This document shows, in pieces, positions 17,680 through 25,759 of a DNA stretch of 64,000 nucleotides. Source of the DNA: Bacteroidales bacterium. GTDB taxonomy: Bacteria; Bacteroidota; Bacteroidia; Bacteroidales; Marinilabiliaceae. The DNA is taken from contig CAAFWU010000070.1 in the NCBI GenBank assembly GCA_900766825.1, positions 1 to 64,000 of the forward strand, written 5' to 3'. Numbering within the stretch: position 1 is the first letter of the stretch; every line of letters starts with the position of its first letter. The notes beneath the pieces are model-generated. The model worked only from the letters and a program-made list of their open reading frames with translations. It was not told the origin of the DNA and searched no databases. The position numbers were made by a program, and so were the translations under genes.

Positions 17680-18741
17680 CTACATCAAGTTAAGATTATC
17701 ACGCACAGTGTCAACAGAGGTATTCAATAGAGCTGCCGCCTTTGAAAAAGAAATAATTTCAGATGCCAAAGCTCTATAAACCAATCTTTCATACCTATTA
17801 GTATGCTCTCTTTCAAGAAAAATGCTCTGCGCAACAGAGACATTAAACTGAGGAATTGCATTCTTCTTCTTATAAAAAGTAGTGTATCTCTTATCTGAGA
17901 TTATATTCAACTGATGTGCTTTTTCCATAAGATCATCAACCGAAACACCATACTCTCGCTGAATGGCTTGAAGCTCAACAAGAGAAATGTCATGACGTTG
18001 TTCTCCTATTAACTCCTTAAGTTTACACGATGGAATAAGCACCTCGATGGCAAACACATTGCACAACTTTTCGATATCTGCTCCATCGGCAAAACGCATA
18101 AGAATGTGGCCTAATTCATGGAAAATAGTCAAACGTTTCCGTTCGGGTAACATATTTTGATTTATAACAATAACAGGCACACCACCCGCCACATTACACG
18201 TGCCAGAAAATTTATCGTCAAAATCAATCTCAAGAATCTTTACCCCCGCATTCTCTAAAAGGTCGACAGCCGAAACAATGGCATCAAGTCCCACATTTAA
18301 ATCGGTTCGAAGTTGGTTTGCCAAATTCCGAGCATCGGACTCAGACTCTACAATCACATTGTTATAATCGAGCGAAAAAGTGGTAGATAGATTAAGAAGT
18401 GACTCTATCTCAATATAATTCTCTATTTGAGCACAAACCAAATGCTTTATAGCCTCAACCTTTTTGGCACCGATGGTAGCACTCTTTCTGAATTCAAAAG
18501 CATCGTGGTTAATGGGAATTGTAAATGGACGAAAGAAATAGTCGGGCTTAAAATTTAATGCCTTGGATAGCAGAATCAACACAGAACTGGAAGGCATCAT
18601 AAGACCCTTCTCGTATTTGGCAATGGCAGTTGGGGATACTTGACCGGCCGTGATAGCCGACAGATCGCGCTGCGACATACAGCGTATTTTTCGGGCATTA
18701 AGCAATCGTTTTGCAAAAACAGTGTTCATAATACAAACCAA
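17680..18741 (-). CDS. XRE HTH regulator fused to an ImmA/IrrE-type metallopeptidase
   Basis: 353 residues (349 from the preferred ATG at 18729, MNTVFAKRLLNARK). An XRE helix-turn-helix (about 8-70, MSQRDLSAITAGQVSPTAIAKYEKG) is joined to a zinc peptidase domain with HELGH at 208-212 and the downstream FAIEVLIP segment. Such COG2856 proteins can act as antirepressor-type proteases or as antitoxins. The PIN gene follows immediately and is likely cotranscribed. The region is AT-rich compared with rpoD and gmd on either side, which suggests acquisition. Confidence 0.88.
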   Translation of the reverse strand: MVCIMNTVFAKRLLNARKIRCMSQRDLSAITAGQVSPTAIAKYEKGLMMPSSSVLILLSKALNFKPDYFFRPFTIPINHDAFEFRKSATIGAKKVEAIKHLVCAQIENYIEIESLLNLSTTFSLDYNNVIVESESDARNLANQLRTDLNVGLDAIVSAVDLLENAGVKILEIDFDDKFSGTCNVAGGVPVIVINQNMLPERKRLTIFHELGHILMRFADGADIEKLCNVFAIEVLIPSCKLKELIGEQRHDISLVELQAIQREYGVSVDDLMEKAHQLNIISDKRYTTFYKKKNAIPQFNVSVAQSIFLEREHTNRYERLVYRALASEIISFSKAAALLNTSVDTVRDNLNLM

Positions 18742-18766
18742 ATTTTAGTCAAGAATATATGGTGCG

Positions 18767-18774
18767 CAAAGTAA
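18767..18774 (-). promoter_or_regulatory. putative promoter of the XRE-ImmA gene
   Basis: TTACTTTG followed by C on the minus strand is a 7/8 match to TAnnTTTG, about 40 bases before the ATG. The same TAGTTACTTTGC string lies upstream of exbB at 24977. Confidence 0.35.
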
Positions 18775-18948
18775 CTAAATAAACTCACATTTGCACACCT
18801 CAAAATCATAAAATGCTAAAAAATCACACTCAAGCACCCTTAAAAGAAATAACCTATCTCTCACCCCAAAACAGTACGAACCAAACACACCATAAAGGTA
18901 AGTTATAGAAAATTAAGATTATTAAGACAAAAGATTAGGCAACGGAAT

Positions 18949-18972
18949 GTTGCAAATAAGTAATTTTGCAAC
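18949..18972 (+). promoter_or_regulatory. rpoD promoter -7 element overlapped by a palindrome
   Basis: TAATTTTG followed by CAAC (18961-18968) matches TAnnTTTG. It is overlapped by a perfect inverted repeat GTTGCAAA-N8-TTTGCAAC (18949-18972). The repeat is a candidate operator for a dimeric repressor. The 404-base gene-free space 18742-19145 also carries GTGACC-N6-GGTCAC (about 19064) and CTTCAG-N7-CTGAAG (about 19105) in what would be the rpoD leader. Confidence 0.45.
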
Positions 18973-19145
18973 CTAATGCGAACAGTTGTATTAATTTAGC
19001 CCAAAAGATGGAACAAGTTGGTCAACTGTACGTATCACGAATTGACAAAAAAGGTGGCATAAGTGACCGTACTTGGTCACAGCCATGCAGCAACTCTCAA
19101 CCTACTTCAGTTTCGCACTGAAGAACAAATCGTTTCAATCGCGAC

Positions 19146-20006
19146 ATGAGACAATTAAAAATCACAAAATCCATCACCAACCGCGAGAGCGCCTCATTGG
19201 ACAAATATCTGCAAGAGATAGGTCGTGAGGAACTCATCAGCGTTGAGGAGGAGGTCGAACTTGCACAACGCATCAAGCAAGGAGACCAGATGGCATTGGA
19301 GAAGTTGACGCGTGCCAACCTGCGTTTCGTGGTTTCTGTGGCAAAACAGTATCAGAATCAGGGACTTAGTCTTCCCGACCTCATCAACGAGGGCAATTTG
19401 GGCCTCATCAAGGCAGCCGAGAAATTCGACGAGACGCGTGGTTTCAAGTTCATCTCCTACGCCGTGTGGTGGATTCGCCAGTCGATTCTCCAGTCGTTGG
19501 CAGAACAGTCTCGCATTGTACGTTTGCCCCTCAATCAGGTTGGTTCGCTCAACAAGATCAACAAGGAGTTCTCGAAGTTTGAGCAAGAGAACGAGCGTAA
19601 GCCCTCTGCAGAGGAGTTGGCCGAGCGCCTCGACTTGCCCGCCGACAAAGTGTCGGACACTCTTCGTGTTTCTGGTCGCCACATCTCGGTCGATGCCCCA
19701 TTTGTAGAGGGCGAAGACAACAGCCTGTTGGATGTGTTGGTGAATAACGATTCGCCCAACGCCGACAAAGCCCTCATCAACGAGAGCTTAGCCCGCGAGA
19801 TTGAGCGTGCCTTGAGTACCTTGACTGAGCGCGAGAGCGACATCATCAAGCTCTTCTTTGGCATTGGTTGCCAAGAGATGACCCTTGAGGAGATTGGTGA
19901 GAAGTTTGGTCTGACCCGCGAGCGCGTTCGTCAGATTAAAGAGAAAGCCATCCGTCGCCTACGTCACAACGCAAGAAGCAAACTGCTCAAGAGCTATTTG
20001 GGTTAA
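19146..20006 (+). CDS. rpoD: primary sigma factor RpoD (Bacteroidetes type)
   Basis: 286 residues, the short form of the housekeeping sigma factor found in Bacteroidetes. Region 1.2 (SASLDKYLQEIGREELIS), region 2 with core-binding and -10 recognition (LRFVVSVAKQYQNQGLSLPD, GFKFISYAVWWIRQSI), region 3 (about 120-180), and region 4 with the -35 HTH (MTLEEIGEKFGLTRERVRQIKEKA) are all complete. There is no long acidic region 1.1. It directs RNA polymerase to TAnnTTTG promoters like those noted in this window. Monocistronic, with a strong terminator. Confidence 0.97.
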   Translation: MRQLKITKSITNRESASLDKYLQEIGREELISVEEEVELAQRIKQGDQMALEKLTRANLRFVVSVAKQYQNQGLSLPDLINEGNLGLIKAAEKFDETRGFKFISYAVWWIRQSILQSLAEQSRIVRLPLNQVGSLNKINKEFSKFEQENERKPSAEELAERLDLPADKVSDTLRVSGRHISVDAPFVEGEDNSLLDVLVNNDSPNADKALINESLAREIERALSTLTERESDIIKLFFGIGCQEMTLEEIGEKFGLTRERVRQIKEKAIRRLRHNARSKLLKSYLG

Positions 20007-20060
20007 TAACCTCCCCTTGGGGGAAGTAACCCAGACATCACACATATTTTAATTGCATTT

Positions 20061-20118
20061 ACGTCCAAGCCTCGGCACCAACACTTTTGTGGGTGCCGAG
20101 GCTTGGCGTTTTTGTTTA
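20061..20118 (+). terminator. rpoD terminator
   Basis: Long hairpin with arms CCAAGCCTCGGCACC and GGTGCCGAGGCTTGG, followed by CGTTTTTG. It lies about 60 bases after the rpoD stop. An almost identical copy lies at about 20356-20404. Confidence 0.85.
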
Positions 20119-20225
20119 ATATGTATAACTCAGGGAAACTACAATCAGTTGCCTAATTATTAGTCAATACTATATTTTTATCAACAATCCGCTTCCCCTT
20201 CAGGGAAGCTGCGCTGGAAATGCAT

Positions 20226-20531
20226 ATATACCCAGGGTTTCACCCTGGGCTAAAGAGACAGAAACCCTTTCAGGGTTTCGAGACTAAGATCCTATTCCTT
20301 TGTGCAACAATTTATACGGATCCATAACACAATTGTATTTTTAATTGCATTTACGTCCAAGCCTCGGCACCAACACGTTTGTGGGTGCCGAGGCTTGGCG
20401 TTTTTGTTTAATATATACCCAGGGTTTCACCCTGGGCTAAAGAGACAGAAAACCTTTCAGGGTTTCGAGACTAAGACACAATTCCTTTGTGCAACAATCT
20501 ATACGGAAAACCAACATAATTGTATTTTTTG
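20226..20531 (+). repeat. tandem duplication of a two-hairpin element and the rpoD terminator
   Basis: The unit ACCCAGGGTTTCACCCTGGG ... CCCTTTCAGGG plus about 90 following bases occurs at 20226-20342 and again at 20411-20531. Between them sits a second copy of the rpoD terminator (20343-20410) with its flanks. The copies differ at only a few positions, so the duplication is recent or maintained. The 587-base interval 20007-20593 has no believable gene; the ORF at 20302-20532 is only read-through of the repeat. Confidence 0.75.
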
Positions 20532-20593
20532 AGCTACTGATTGCACGCCTATACGACAGTAAAAATTATATAACAATCTAATTTACAACTCAT

Positions 20594-21544
20594 TTACTCA
20601 CAATACTGCAACACATACTCCATCTCTATGTTGGTGGGCCAGGTAATGTTGGTCACGGCACAGGAGTAGTTTACGGAGTGAATCATGCTGTCGGGCGACA
20701 AATCAAGTTGTGAGAGGCGTGGGTTGCCAGTTACGTCCACATCCCATAGGGTTGCACCACAGCGCGTTAGGTCCAGTTCGGCAACATTGCAACGCGAGCA
20801 ATGGAGGGTGCGCAGGTCGTTGGCTCCATAGGTGTCGTAGCTGCCAAAGAGGATGGCTTTGAGGTCGTGGCAAGCCATGATGCGGACGTCGGCCAAGTGG
20901 CTGTTGAAGCGGAGGTCGAGGAGGGTGTCCGCAATGACACAGGTGTCGATATGGAGCTCGGTAAGATATGTAAAGGCACTGAGGTTCAGGTTCTTGAACT
21001 TTACGCGCTCGATGCGCAAGACCTGAAGGTTAGAGAAGTTTTCGAGGCCAGACATATCCACCACATCCTCGGCAAGTTTATGGAGGCCTGTGAGGTCAAT
21101 GCCATTGTAGGTTGCGGTCTCGTAGCCCTCCAGAACGCCGTCGGAGTTGTTATCGAAGCGTTCGAGCAGAAAGGAGAGGAGACGTTGGTCGGCAAACTGA
21201 CCTTTCGATGAGATGGTTATCTCCTTTTTTGCTGTCAAGGGACCAAAGGTAACCACTATGTTGACCACACCATAGCGTTTGGCCACCAAGCGACCCGATT
21301 GGTTGACCTCGGCAAGGGTGGTGTCGGAGCTCGACCAGACAATAGTGTCGTTGGGGAAGCCAGTGTTGGCATCCTCGGGATAGGCGTGGAGCGAGAGCTG
21401 AAGGGTGTCTCCTGGGGCCACCTTATATGTTTCGGCGGCAATGTAGATGTGATTGAGCTTGACGTCGCTGCTGTGGCACGCTGCCAGCATGACCAAGAGA
21501 GCGACCCCAAAGGTCAGCACTAATGATTTCTTTTTCAACGACAT
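20594..21544 (-). CDS. lipoprotein with Big2-like, EF-hand-like and leucine-rich parts
   Basis: 316 residues from the ATG at 21544 (MSLKKKSLVLTFG). Signal peptide ends VMLAAC. A bacterial Ig-like Big2 domain (about 30-115: WSSSDTTLAEVNQSGRLVAK) is followed by a calcium-loop-like DNNSDGVLEGYE, then irregular leucine-rich repeats (LENFSNLQVLRIERVKFKNLNLS). This combination resembles surface lipoproteins that bind host or bacterial proteins. It is the last gene after lptG, 49 bases downstream, with a C9 tract in the gap (21566-21574). Specific function unknown. Confidence 0.75.
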   Translation of the reverse strand: MSLKKKSLVLTFGVALLVMLAACHSSDVKLNHIYIAAETYKVAPGDTLQLSLHAYPEDANTGFPNDTIVWSSSDTTLAEVNQSGRLVAKRYGVVNIVVTFGPLTAKKEITISSKGQFADQRLLSFLLERFDNNSDGVLEGYETATYNGIDLTGLHKLAEDVVDMSGLENFSNLQVLRIERVKFKNLNLSAFTYLTELHIDTCVIADTLLDLRFNSHLADVRIMACHDLKAILFGSYDTYGANDLRTLHCSRCNVAELDLTRCGATLWDVDVTGNPRLSQLDLSPDSMIHSVNYSCAVTNITWPTNIEMEYVLQYCE

Positions 21545-21593
21545 AGGCAAAGTGATTTTAGCAATGGGGGGGGGACAGAGGGGACGCCCTACC

Positions 21594-22676
21594 CTATTTG
21601 GGAGCCTTGACGTAGAGCACGGCACCAATGATGGAGAATACGATGTTGGGCAACCAGACGGCCAAGAGTGGGTTCATGCCACCATTGATGGCAAAGGTCT
21701 GGGATACAGTGAGGAAGAGGATGTAGACGAAGCTGAGAACCAAACCAATGCCTATGTATTTGCCCATGCCGCCGCGGGTCTTGCGAGACGAGAGGCTGAC
21801 GCCAATGAGGGTGAGGATGAAGGAGGCAAAGGGTGTGGCTCGTCGTTTATAGAGTTCTATGGCAAACTCCTCGGTGTTGCCAATGTTTCGTTCGGTTAGC
21901 TCGGCAATATGTTCGGTGAGTTCAGATGAGGTCATCATCTCGTAGCTCTTGCGCTCCTTTTTGAAATCGGAGGGCTTGATGTTGATGGTGCTGTCCACCT
22001 CGGCAATCTTTTTTATGGAGTGGCGGATGCCATCGGGCTGAAAGTCCCACTGGGTGCAGTCGCGGAGCTTCCAACGGGTGGATATGGAGTCGTAGGTTAT
22101 GGTTCGGGCGGTGAGGCGCGATACGAGTTTCTTACCATCGAAGCGCTGCATATCGAATCGGTCGCCACTCTCGCGGAAAGAGTAGTAGCGCCCCATGTAG
22201 ACGAAGACGCCGGGCGAGATCTGCATGTGCATATCGGCCAAGCCAGTCTCTTTTTTGCTCTTGACGTAGGTGTTTTCGAATTGGATGCGGGTGCGGTTGG
22301 CCAGAGGAATGACGTAGCTGCCAATGAAGAATGTTATGATGGCAATGATTGAGGCACCGATGGCGTAGGGCACCATGAGTCGGCGGAAGCTGACGCCACT
22401 GGCCAAGATGGCCACAATCTCGGTCTGGCTTGCCATCTTGGATGTGAAGAAGATGACGGCAATGAAGACCAAGAGGGGCGAGAGCATGTTGGCGTAATAG
22501 GGCAAAAGGTTCAGGTAATAGTCGAAGACAATGGCTCGCAGAGGGGCGTGACTATCCATGAAGTCGTCGACCTTCTCCACGAGGTCGAAGACGATGACAA
22601 TGGCCAAGATGATGGCCACAATGAAGAAGTAGGTTCCGAGGAACTTCTTGACTATGTAGAGGTCAAGGATTTTCAT
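21594..22676 (-). CDS. lptG: LptF/LptG-family LPS export permease
   Basis: 360 residues with the YjgP/YjgQ layout: N-terminal helices (LYIVKKFLGTYFFIVAIILAIVIVFDLVEKVDDF and following), a periplasmic beta-jellyroll-type domain (about 130-260), and three C-terminal helices ending VFSIIGAVLYVKAPK. It forms the inner-membrane part of the lipopolysaccharide transporter with LptB. I cannot separate LptF from LptG by eye. It lies in the exbB-exbD-tonB gene string. Confidence 0.9.
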   Translation of the reverse strand: MKILDLYIVKKFLGTYFFIVAIILAIVIVFDLVEKVDDFMDSHAPLRAIVFDYYLNLLPYYANMLSPLLVFIAVIFFTSKMASQTEIVAILASGVSFRRLMVPYAIGASIIAIITFFIGSYVIPLANRTRIQFENTYVKSKKETGLADMHMQISPGVFVYMGRYYSFRESGDRFDMQRFDGKKLVSRLTARTITYDSISTRWKLRDCTQWDFQPDGIRHSIKKIAEVDSTINIKPSDFKKERKSYEMMTSSELTEHIAELTERNIGNTEEFAIELYKRRATPFASFILTLIGVSLSSRKTRGGMGKYIGIGLVLSFVYILFLTVSQTFAINGGMNPLLAVWLPNIVFSIIGAVLYVKAPK

Positions 22677-22687
22677 TGAAATTCTAT

Positions 22688-22696
22688 GGGGGGGGG
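22688..22696 (-). repeat. C9 tract 12 bases upstream of lptG
   Basis: Nine G on the plus strand (C9 in the sense of the operon) just before the lptG start. Similar C8-C9 tracts sit in the two neighbouring gaps, at 21566-21574 and 23793-23800. Confidence 0.6.
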
Positions 22697-22716
22697 ACGG
22701 GAACCTGTGGGGTGCC

Positions 22717-23757
22717 CTACTTGATTTTGTGGGTATAGGTTATGGTTCCCTGTTGCGTTACGGGTTTTTGAGCGTCGGCGTTAAACTTAGCTTTTTTGGC
22801 AGCGGCCACATCGGCTTGTTGCACACGGGTGTCTTGAATGGTTGTGCCCTTCATCTGCACGCCAGCGCTCACAACGTTGCCGTTCTTGTCCACGGTGATG
22901 GATACGACCACCACGCCGACGCGGTCGGTTTTTATGTCAGGCACGGGCAGTGTGCCCACAATGCTGCGTCCCTCGAGGCTGTAGGACGATGAGCCATGTC
23001 CGAAACCAGAGCCAGTGTTGGAGCCTGTGGCACCGCCAGTTAGGCTGCCTTGGTTACCTTGACCAGTGCCACCTCCTTGACTTGTAGAGTTGCCTGTTCC
23101 TTGACCTGAGAAGCCTTTGGCCATGTTGGCACGTGCTGCGTCGGCTTTGGCTTTGCGAGCGGCGGCTTCGGCTTCGGCTTTGGCTTTGGCCTCTGCTTCG
23201 GCTTTGGCTTTAGCTTCGGCCTCTGCTTTGGCTTTTGCCTCAGCTTCGGCTTTTGCTTTGGCTTCGGCGGCGGCTTGGGCTTTGGCGGCAGCCTCGGCTT
23301 GGGCTTTGGCTTTGGCCTTAGCGGCGGCTTCGGCTTCTGCCTTGGCTTTCTCGGCTTTGGCTTTGTCCTCGGCGGCTTTGCGAGCTTGGGCTTCGGCCTC
23401 GGCTTTCTTCTTGGCTTGGGCTAGGGCTGCGGCCTCTTCAAAGTCCTGTGTATCGGTTGTTTGCCCGTCGGCTTTGGGGACTGGCGAGGGCTCTGTGGGC
23501 TGAGGCTCGGGTTGTGGTGCGGGGGCGGGCTGGGGCTCGGCTTGGGCTGGCTGAGCGGCGGGCTTGGGGGCGGGCTCTTCGGCACCACTGCCGTCGGGCG
23601 TATAGCCATAGTTGACCAATAGGGCCTCCTCTTCGGGGCGCTCGGCCGTAAGCTGGGTGGTGATCATGAGCATAATGAGCAGAGCGTGGAACACCACGGT
23701 GCCCGCAATGCCATGGCCTTTATATTTTCGCTCGGAATTATTCATCGGGAAGCTCAA
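22717..23757 (-). CDS. tonB: TonB-like energy transducer with a long Ala/Lys/Glu helix
   Basis: 346 residues (Met5 at 23745 is an alternative start). One N-terminal membrane helix (GIAGTVVFHALLIMLMITTQL), a Pro-rich stretch (about 55-95), a helical tract of AEAKAKAEAE-type repeats (about 105-215), a Gly/Ser/Gln linker, then a TonB C-terminal fold (about 270-346; GVVVVSITVDKNGNVVSAGV). The long Ala/Lys/Glu helix also resembles TolA. It transmits proton-motive energy from ExbBD to outer-membrane receptors such as the SusC and FecR-linked receptors in this window. It follows exbD. Confidence 0.88.
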   Translation of the reverse strand: MSFPMNNSERKYKGHGIAGTVVFHALLIMLMITTQLTAERPEEEALLVNYGYTPDGSGAEEPAPKPAAQPAQAEPQPAPAPQPEPQPTEPSPVPKADGQTTDTQDFEEAAALAQAKKKAEAEAQARKAAEDKAKAEKAKAEAEAAAKAKAKAQAEAAAKAQAAAEAKAKAEAEAKAKAEAEAKAKAEAEAKAKAEAEAAARKAKADAARANMAKGFSGQGTGNSTSQGGGTGQGNQGSLTGGATGSNTGSGFGHGSSSYSLEGRSIVGTLPVPDIKTDRVGVVVVSITVDKNGNVVSAGVQMKGTTIQDTRVQQADVAAAKKAKFNADAQKPVTQQGTITYTHKIK

Positions 23758-23803
23758 TTGAGGCTCACTGTTTTGGGGAGAGAGGGGTAATTAGGGGGGG
23801 GCA

Positions 23804-24196
23804 TCATTTGGCACGGGTGGCCAAGATGAGCTTGTACTTATGTTTTTTGGCAATGTTCATGACCTTGACCACTTCGCGCATGGGCACGGTTTCGTCCACA
23901 TGGAGGGCAATGTACATATCGGGCTGCTCGCCAAGTTTCTGTTCCAGAGCCTCCTCGAGTTCGTTGAGGGAGACGCGACGGGTCTCTACATAGTAACGGA
24001 GGTCGGCCGTGATGGACACCGAGGTCTGGGGTTTGGCCGACGTTTGGTTTTTGCTTTGTGGCAGGACCAACTTGAGGGCATTGGGGTGCACAAGGGTCGA
24101 CGTGAGCATGAAGAAGATGAGCAGCAGGAAGATGATATCCGTCATGGAGCTCATGCTAAAGGCCGAACTTATTTTACTACCTCTTTTTAGCGCCAT
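23804..24196 (-). CDS. exbD: ExbD/TolR biopolymer transport protein
   Basis: 130 residues. A single N-terminal membrane helix contains the functional Asp (D20 in SSMTDIIFLLLIFFM), followed by a periplasmic domain ending VVKVMNIAKKHKYKLILATRAK. It forms the proton channel with ExbB. It starts 5 bases after exbB. Confidence 0.94.
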   Translation of the reverse strand: MALKRGSKISSAFSMSSMTDIIFLLLIFFMLTSTLVHPNALKLVLPQSKNQTSAKPQTSVSITADLRYYVETRRVSLNELEEALEQKLGEQPDMYIALHVDETVPMREVVKVMNIAKKHKYKLILATRAK

Positions 24197-24201
24197 GATA
24201 C

Positions 24202-24897
24202 TTAAGCTGTTGGGTCGTTGAGCATGTCCATGAATTCCATGGTTCGGGCCTCGAGGGTGGCCACAACCTTATCTACTCGTGCCACCAAATAGTTGTAGGC
24301 GAAGTAGGCAATGATGCCCACAATGAGACCGCCAACGGTGGTTACGAGAGCCGTGTAGATGCCACCAGCCAATGAGCTGACCTCGATGTTGTTGCCAGCA
24401 CTTGCCATTTGATAGAAGGCCTGGATCATGCCAGTTACGGTGCCAAGGAAGCCCACCATGGGTGCGCCACCCGATATGGAAGCCAAACTGGCCAGACCCT
24501 TCTCGAGATTGGCCACCTCGATGTTGCCAGTGTTCTCCACAGCCGTTTGGATGTCGCTCAGCGGACGACCGATGCGGCTGATGCCTTTGCCCACCAAGCG
24601 GGCCACAGGGTTGTCGGTGCTCTCGCAAAGGGTGCGGGCCGAGTCGAGGTTGCCGCTGTGGATGTAGTCCTTGATTTTGCTCATGAAGGTCTTATCCTCC
24701 TTAAGAGCGTTTCGCAGAGCCATATATCGCTCGAAAAAGATGTAGACGGCAACGAAAGACATGCCCAGCAAGAGCCACATAATCCATCCGCCCGACAAGA
24801 AGAGGTCTATGACGTTGAGCGTCTGCTCTTCCACCACCTCGCCAACGCCATCGGCCATGACATCTTGGCCCATCTCTTGGCCCATCTCTTGTATCAT
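24202..24897 (-). CDS. exbB: ExbB/TolQ/MotA-family proton channel protein
   Basis: 231 residues with three membrane helices: WIMWLLLGMSFVAVYIFFERY, then the conserved ISGGAPMVGFLGTVTGMIQAF and ALVTTVGGLIVGIIAYFAYNYL segments that line the channel. First gene of the operon exbB-exbD-tonB-lptG-LRR lipoprotein. The promoter is probably near 24977. Confidence 0.94.
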   Translation of the reverse strand: MIQEMGQEMGQDVMADGVGEVVEEQTLNVIDLFLSGGWIMWLLLGMSFVAVYIFFERYMALRNALKEDKTFMSKIKDYIHSGNLDSARTLCESTDNPVARLVGKGISRIGRPLSDIQTAVENTGNIEVANLEKGLASLASISGGAPMVGFLGTVTGMIQAFYQMASAGNNIEVSSLAGGIYTALVTTVGGLIVGIIAYFAYNYLVARVDKVVATLEARTMEFMDMLNDPTA

Positions 24898-24976
24898 TTT
24901 ATTCTTTGAATTTGTTTGTGTATTGTTCTGGAACTAATGCATAGTGTGGTAAAAAAACCACAAAATTGTCAATGTG

Positions 24977-24984
24977 CAAAGTAA
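24977..24984 (-). promoter_or_regulatory. putative exbB promoter -7 element
   Basis: TTACTTTG on the minus strand, 7/8 match to TAnnTTTG, 80 bases before the exbB start. The 362-base space 24898-25259 divides divergent genes. On the plus strand TAACTTTA (25159) is a similarly weak candidate for the thioesterase operon. Nothing else is visible there. Confidence 0.35.
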
Positions 24985-25259
24985 CTACTTTTTCTGACAA
25001 TGCACAACGCAGAGGGCGCGATGTTTGATGGTGACATGAGGGGGTTTGGCTTAATTTTTGCAATAAAATGGGCACTTGTTATAAAGGTATGCGGGTAAAA
25101 AGGAGTAAAAAAAGAGTGTGTAGAGTTTAGGAAATATTGAGATATGGCTCGCTTTTTAGTAACTTTACTACCCACATTTTTCTGCGGACGTCACATAAAG
25201 TAAAAAGAACTCTCAAATAGATGACACATAGCGCCAAAGGGCAATAAAGATAAATTTTT

Positions 25260-25754
25260 ATGGATAATAATATCAAACGCTTGATTAATCCATGGGTTGG
25301 GCAAAAGGGCTTCAACTGTTTTGGATGTTCTCCAGACAACAAGTTTGGGTTGCGACTGAACTTTACAGAAGAGGGCGAAGACATTGTAACACAATGGGAT
25401 GCCTCGGCCGACTATCAGGGTTGGTTCAACACATTGCATGGGGGCATTCAGGCCACACTGCTCGATGAGATATGCGGTTGGGTGGTGTCTCGCAAACTGC
25501 GAACTGCAGGACTGACATCGAAGATGGAGACACGGTATAAGCGCCCCATTGAGACCAATGGTCAGAGGCTGACAATAAGGGCTCACGTGGCCGAACAGAG
25601 GCGAAATATTTACGTCATTGAGGCCACCATTGCGGACGCCGAGGGCAATATCTGTTCAGAAGCCACATGCACCTACTTCACTTTCAGTCGCGAAAAAGCA
25701 ATTGCCGACATGCACTTCAAAGACATTGAAATAGAAGAAGATAACAATAAATAA
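25260..25754 (+). CDS. PaaI-type hotdog thioesterase
   Basis: 164 residues. Hotdog fold with the typical GWFNTLHGGIQATLLDEICGWV helix, including the His-Gly-Gly and the acidic residue used by acyl-CoA thioesterases of the PaaI/YbgC kind. An N-terminal NCFGCSPDN motif is common in this subgroup. It probably hydrolyses an acyl-CoA in the cytoplasm; substrate unknown. It is followed after 5 bases by the AlbA_2 protein, so the two are cotranscribed. Confidence 0.88.
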   Translation: MDNNIKRLINPWVGQKGFNCFGCSPDNKFGLRLNFTEEGEDIVTQWDASADYQGWFNTLHGGIQATLLDEICGWVVSRKLRTAGLTSKMETRYKRPIETNGQRLTIRAHVAEQRRNIYVIEATIADAEGNICSEATCTYFTFSREKAIADMHFKDIEIEEDNNK

Positions 25755-25759
25755 AAGCA

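Noticed and set aside
20302..20532. 76-codon plus-strand ORF after rpoD
   Set aside because: It reads through the duplicated terminator and hairpin repeats, so its sequence is explained by the repeats.
23117..23503. DNA repeat array within tonB
   Set aside because: The repetition is explained by the Ala/Lys/Glu helix of the TonB protein.
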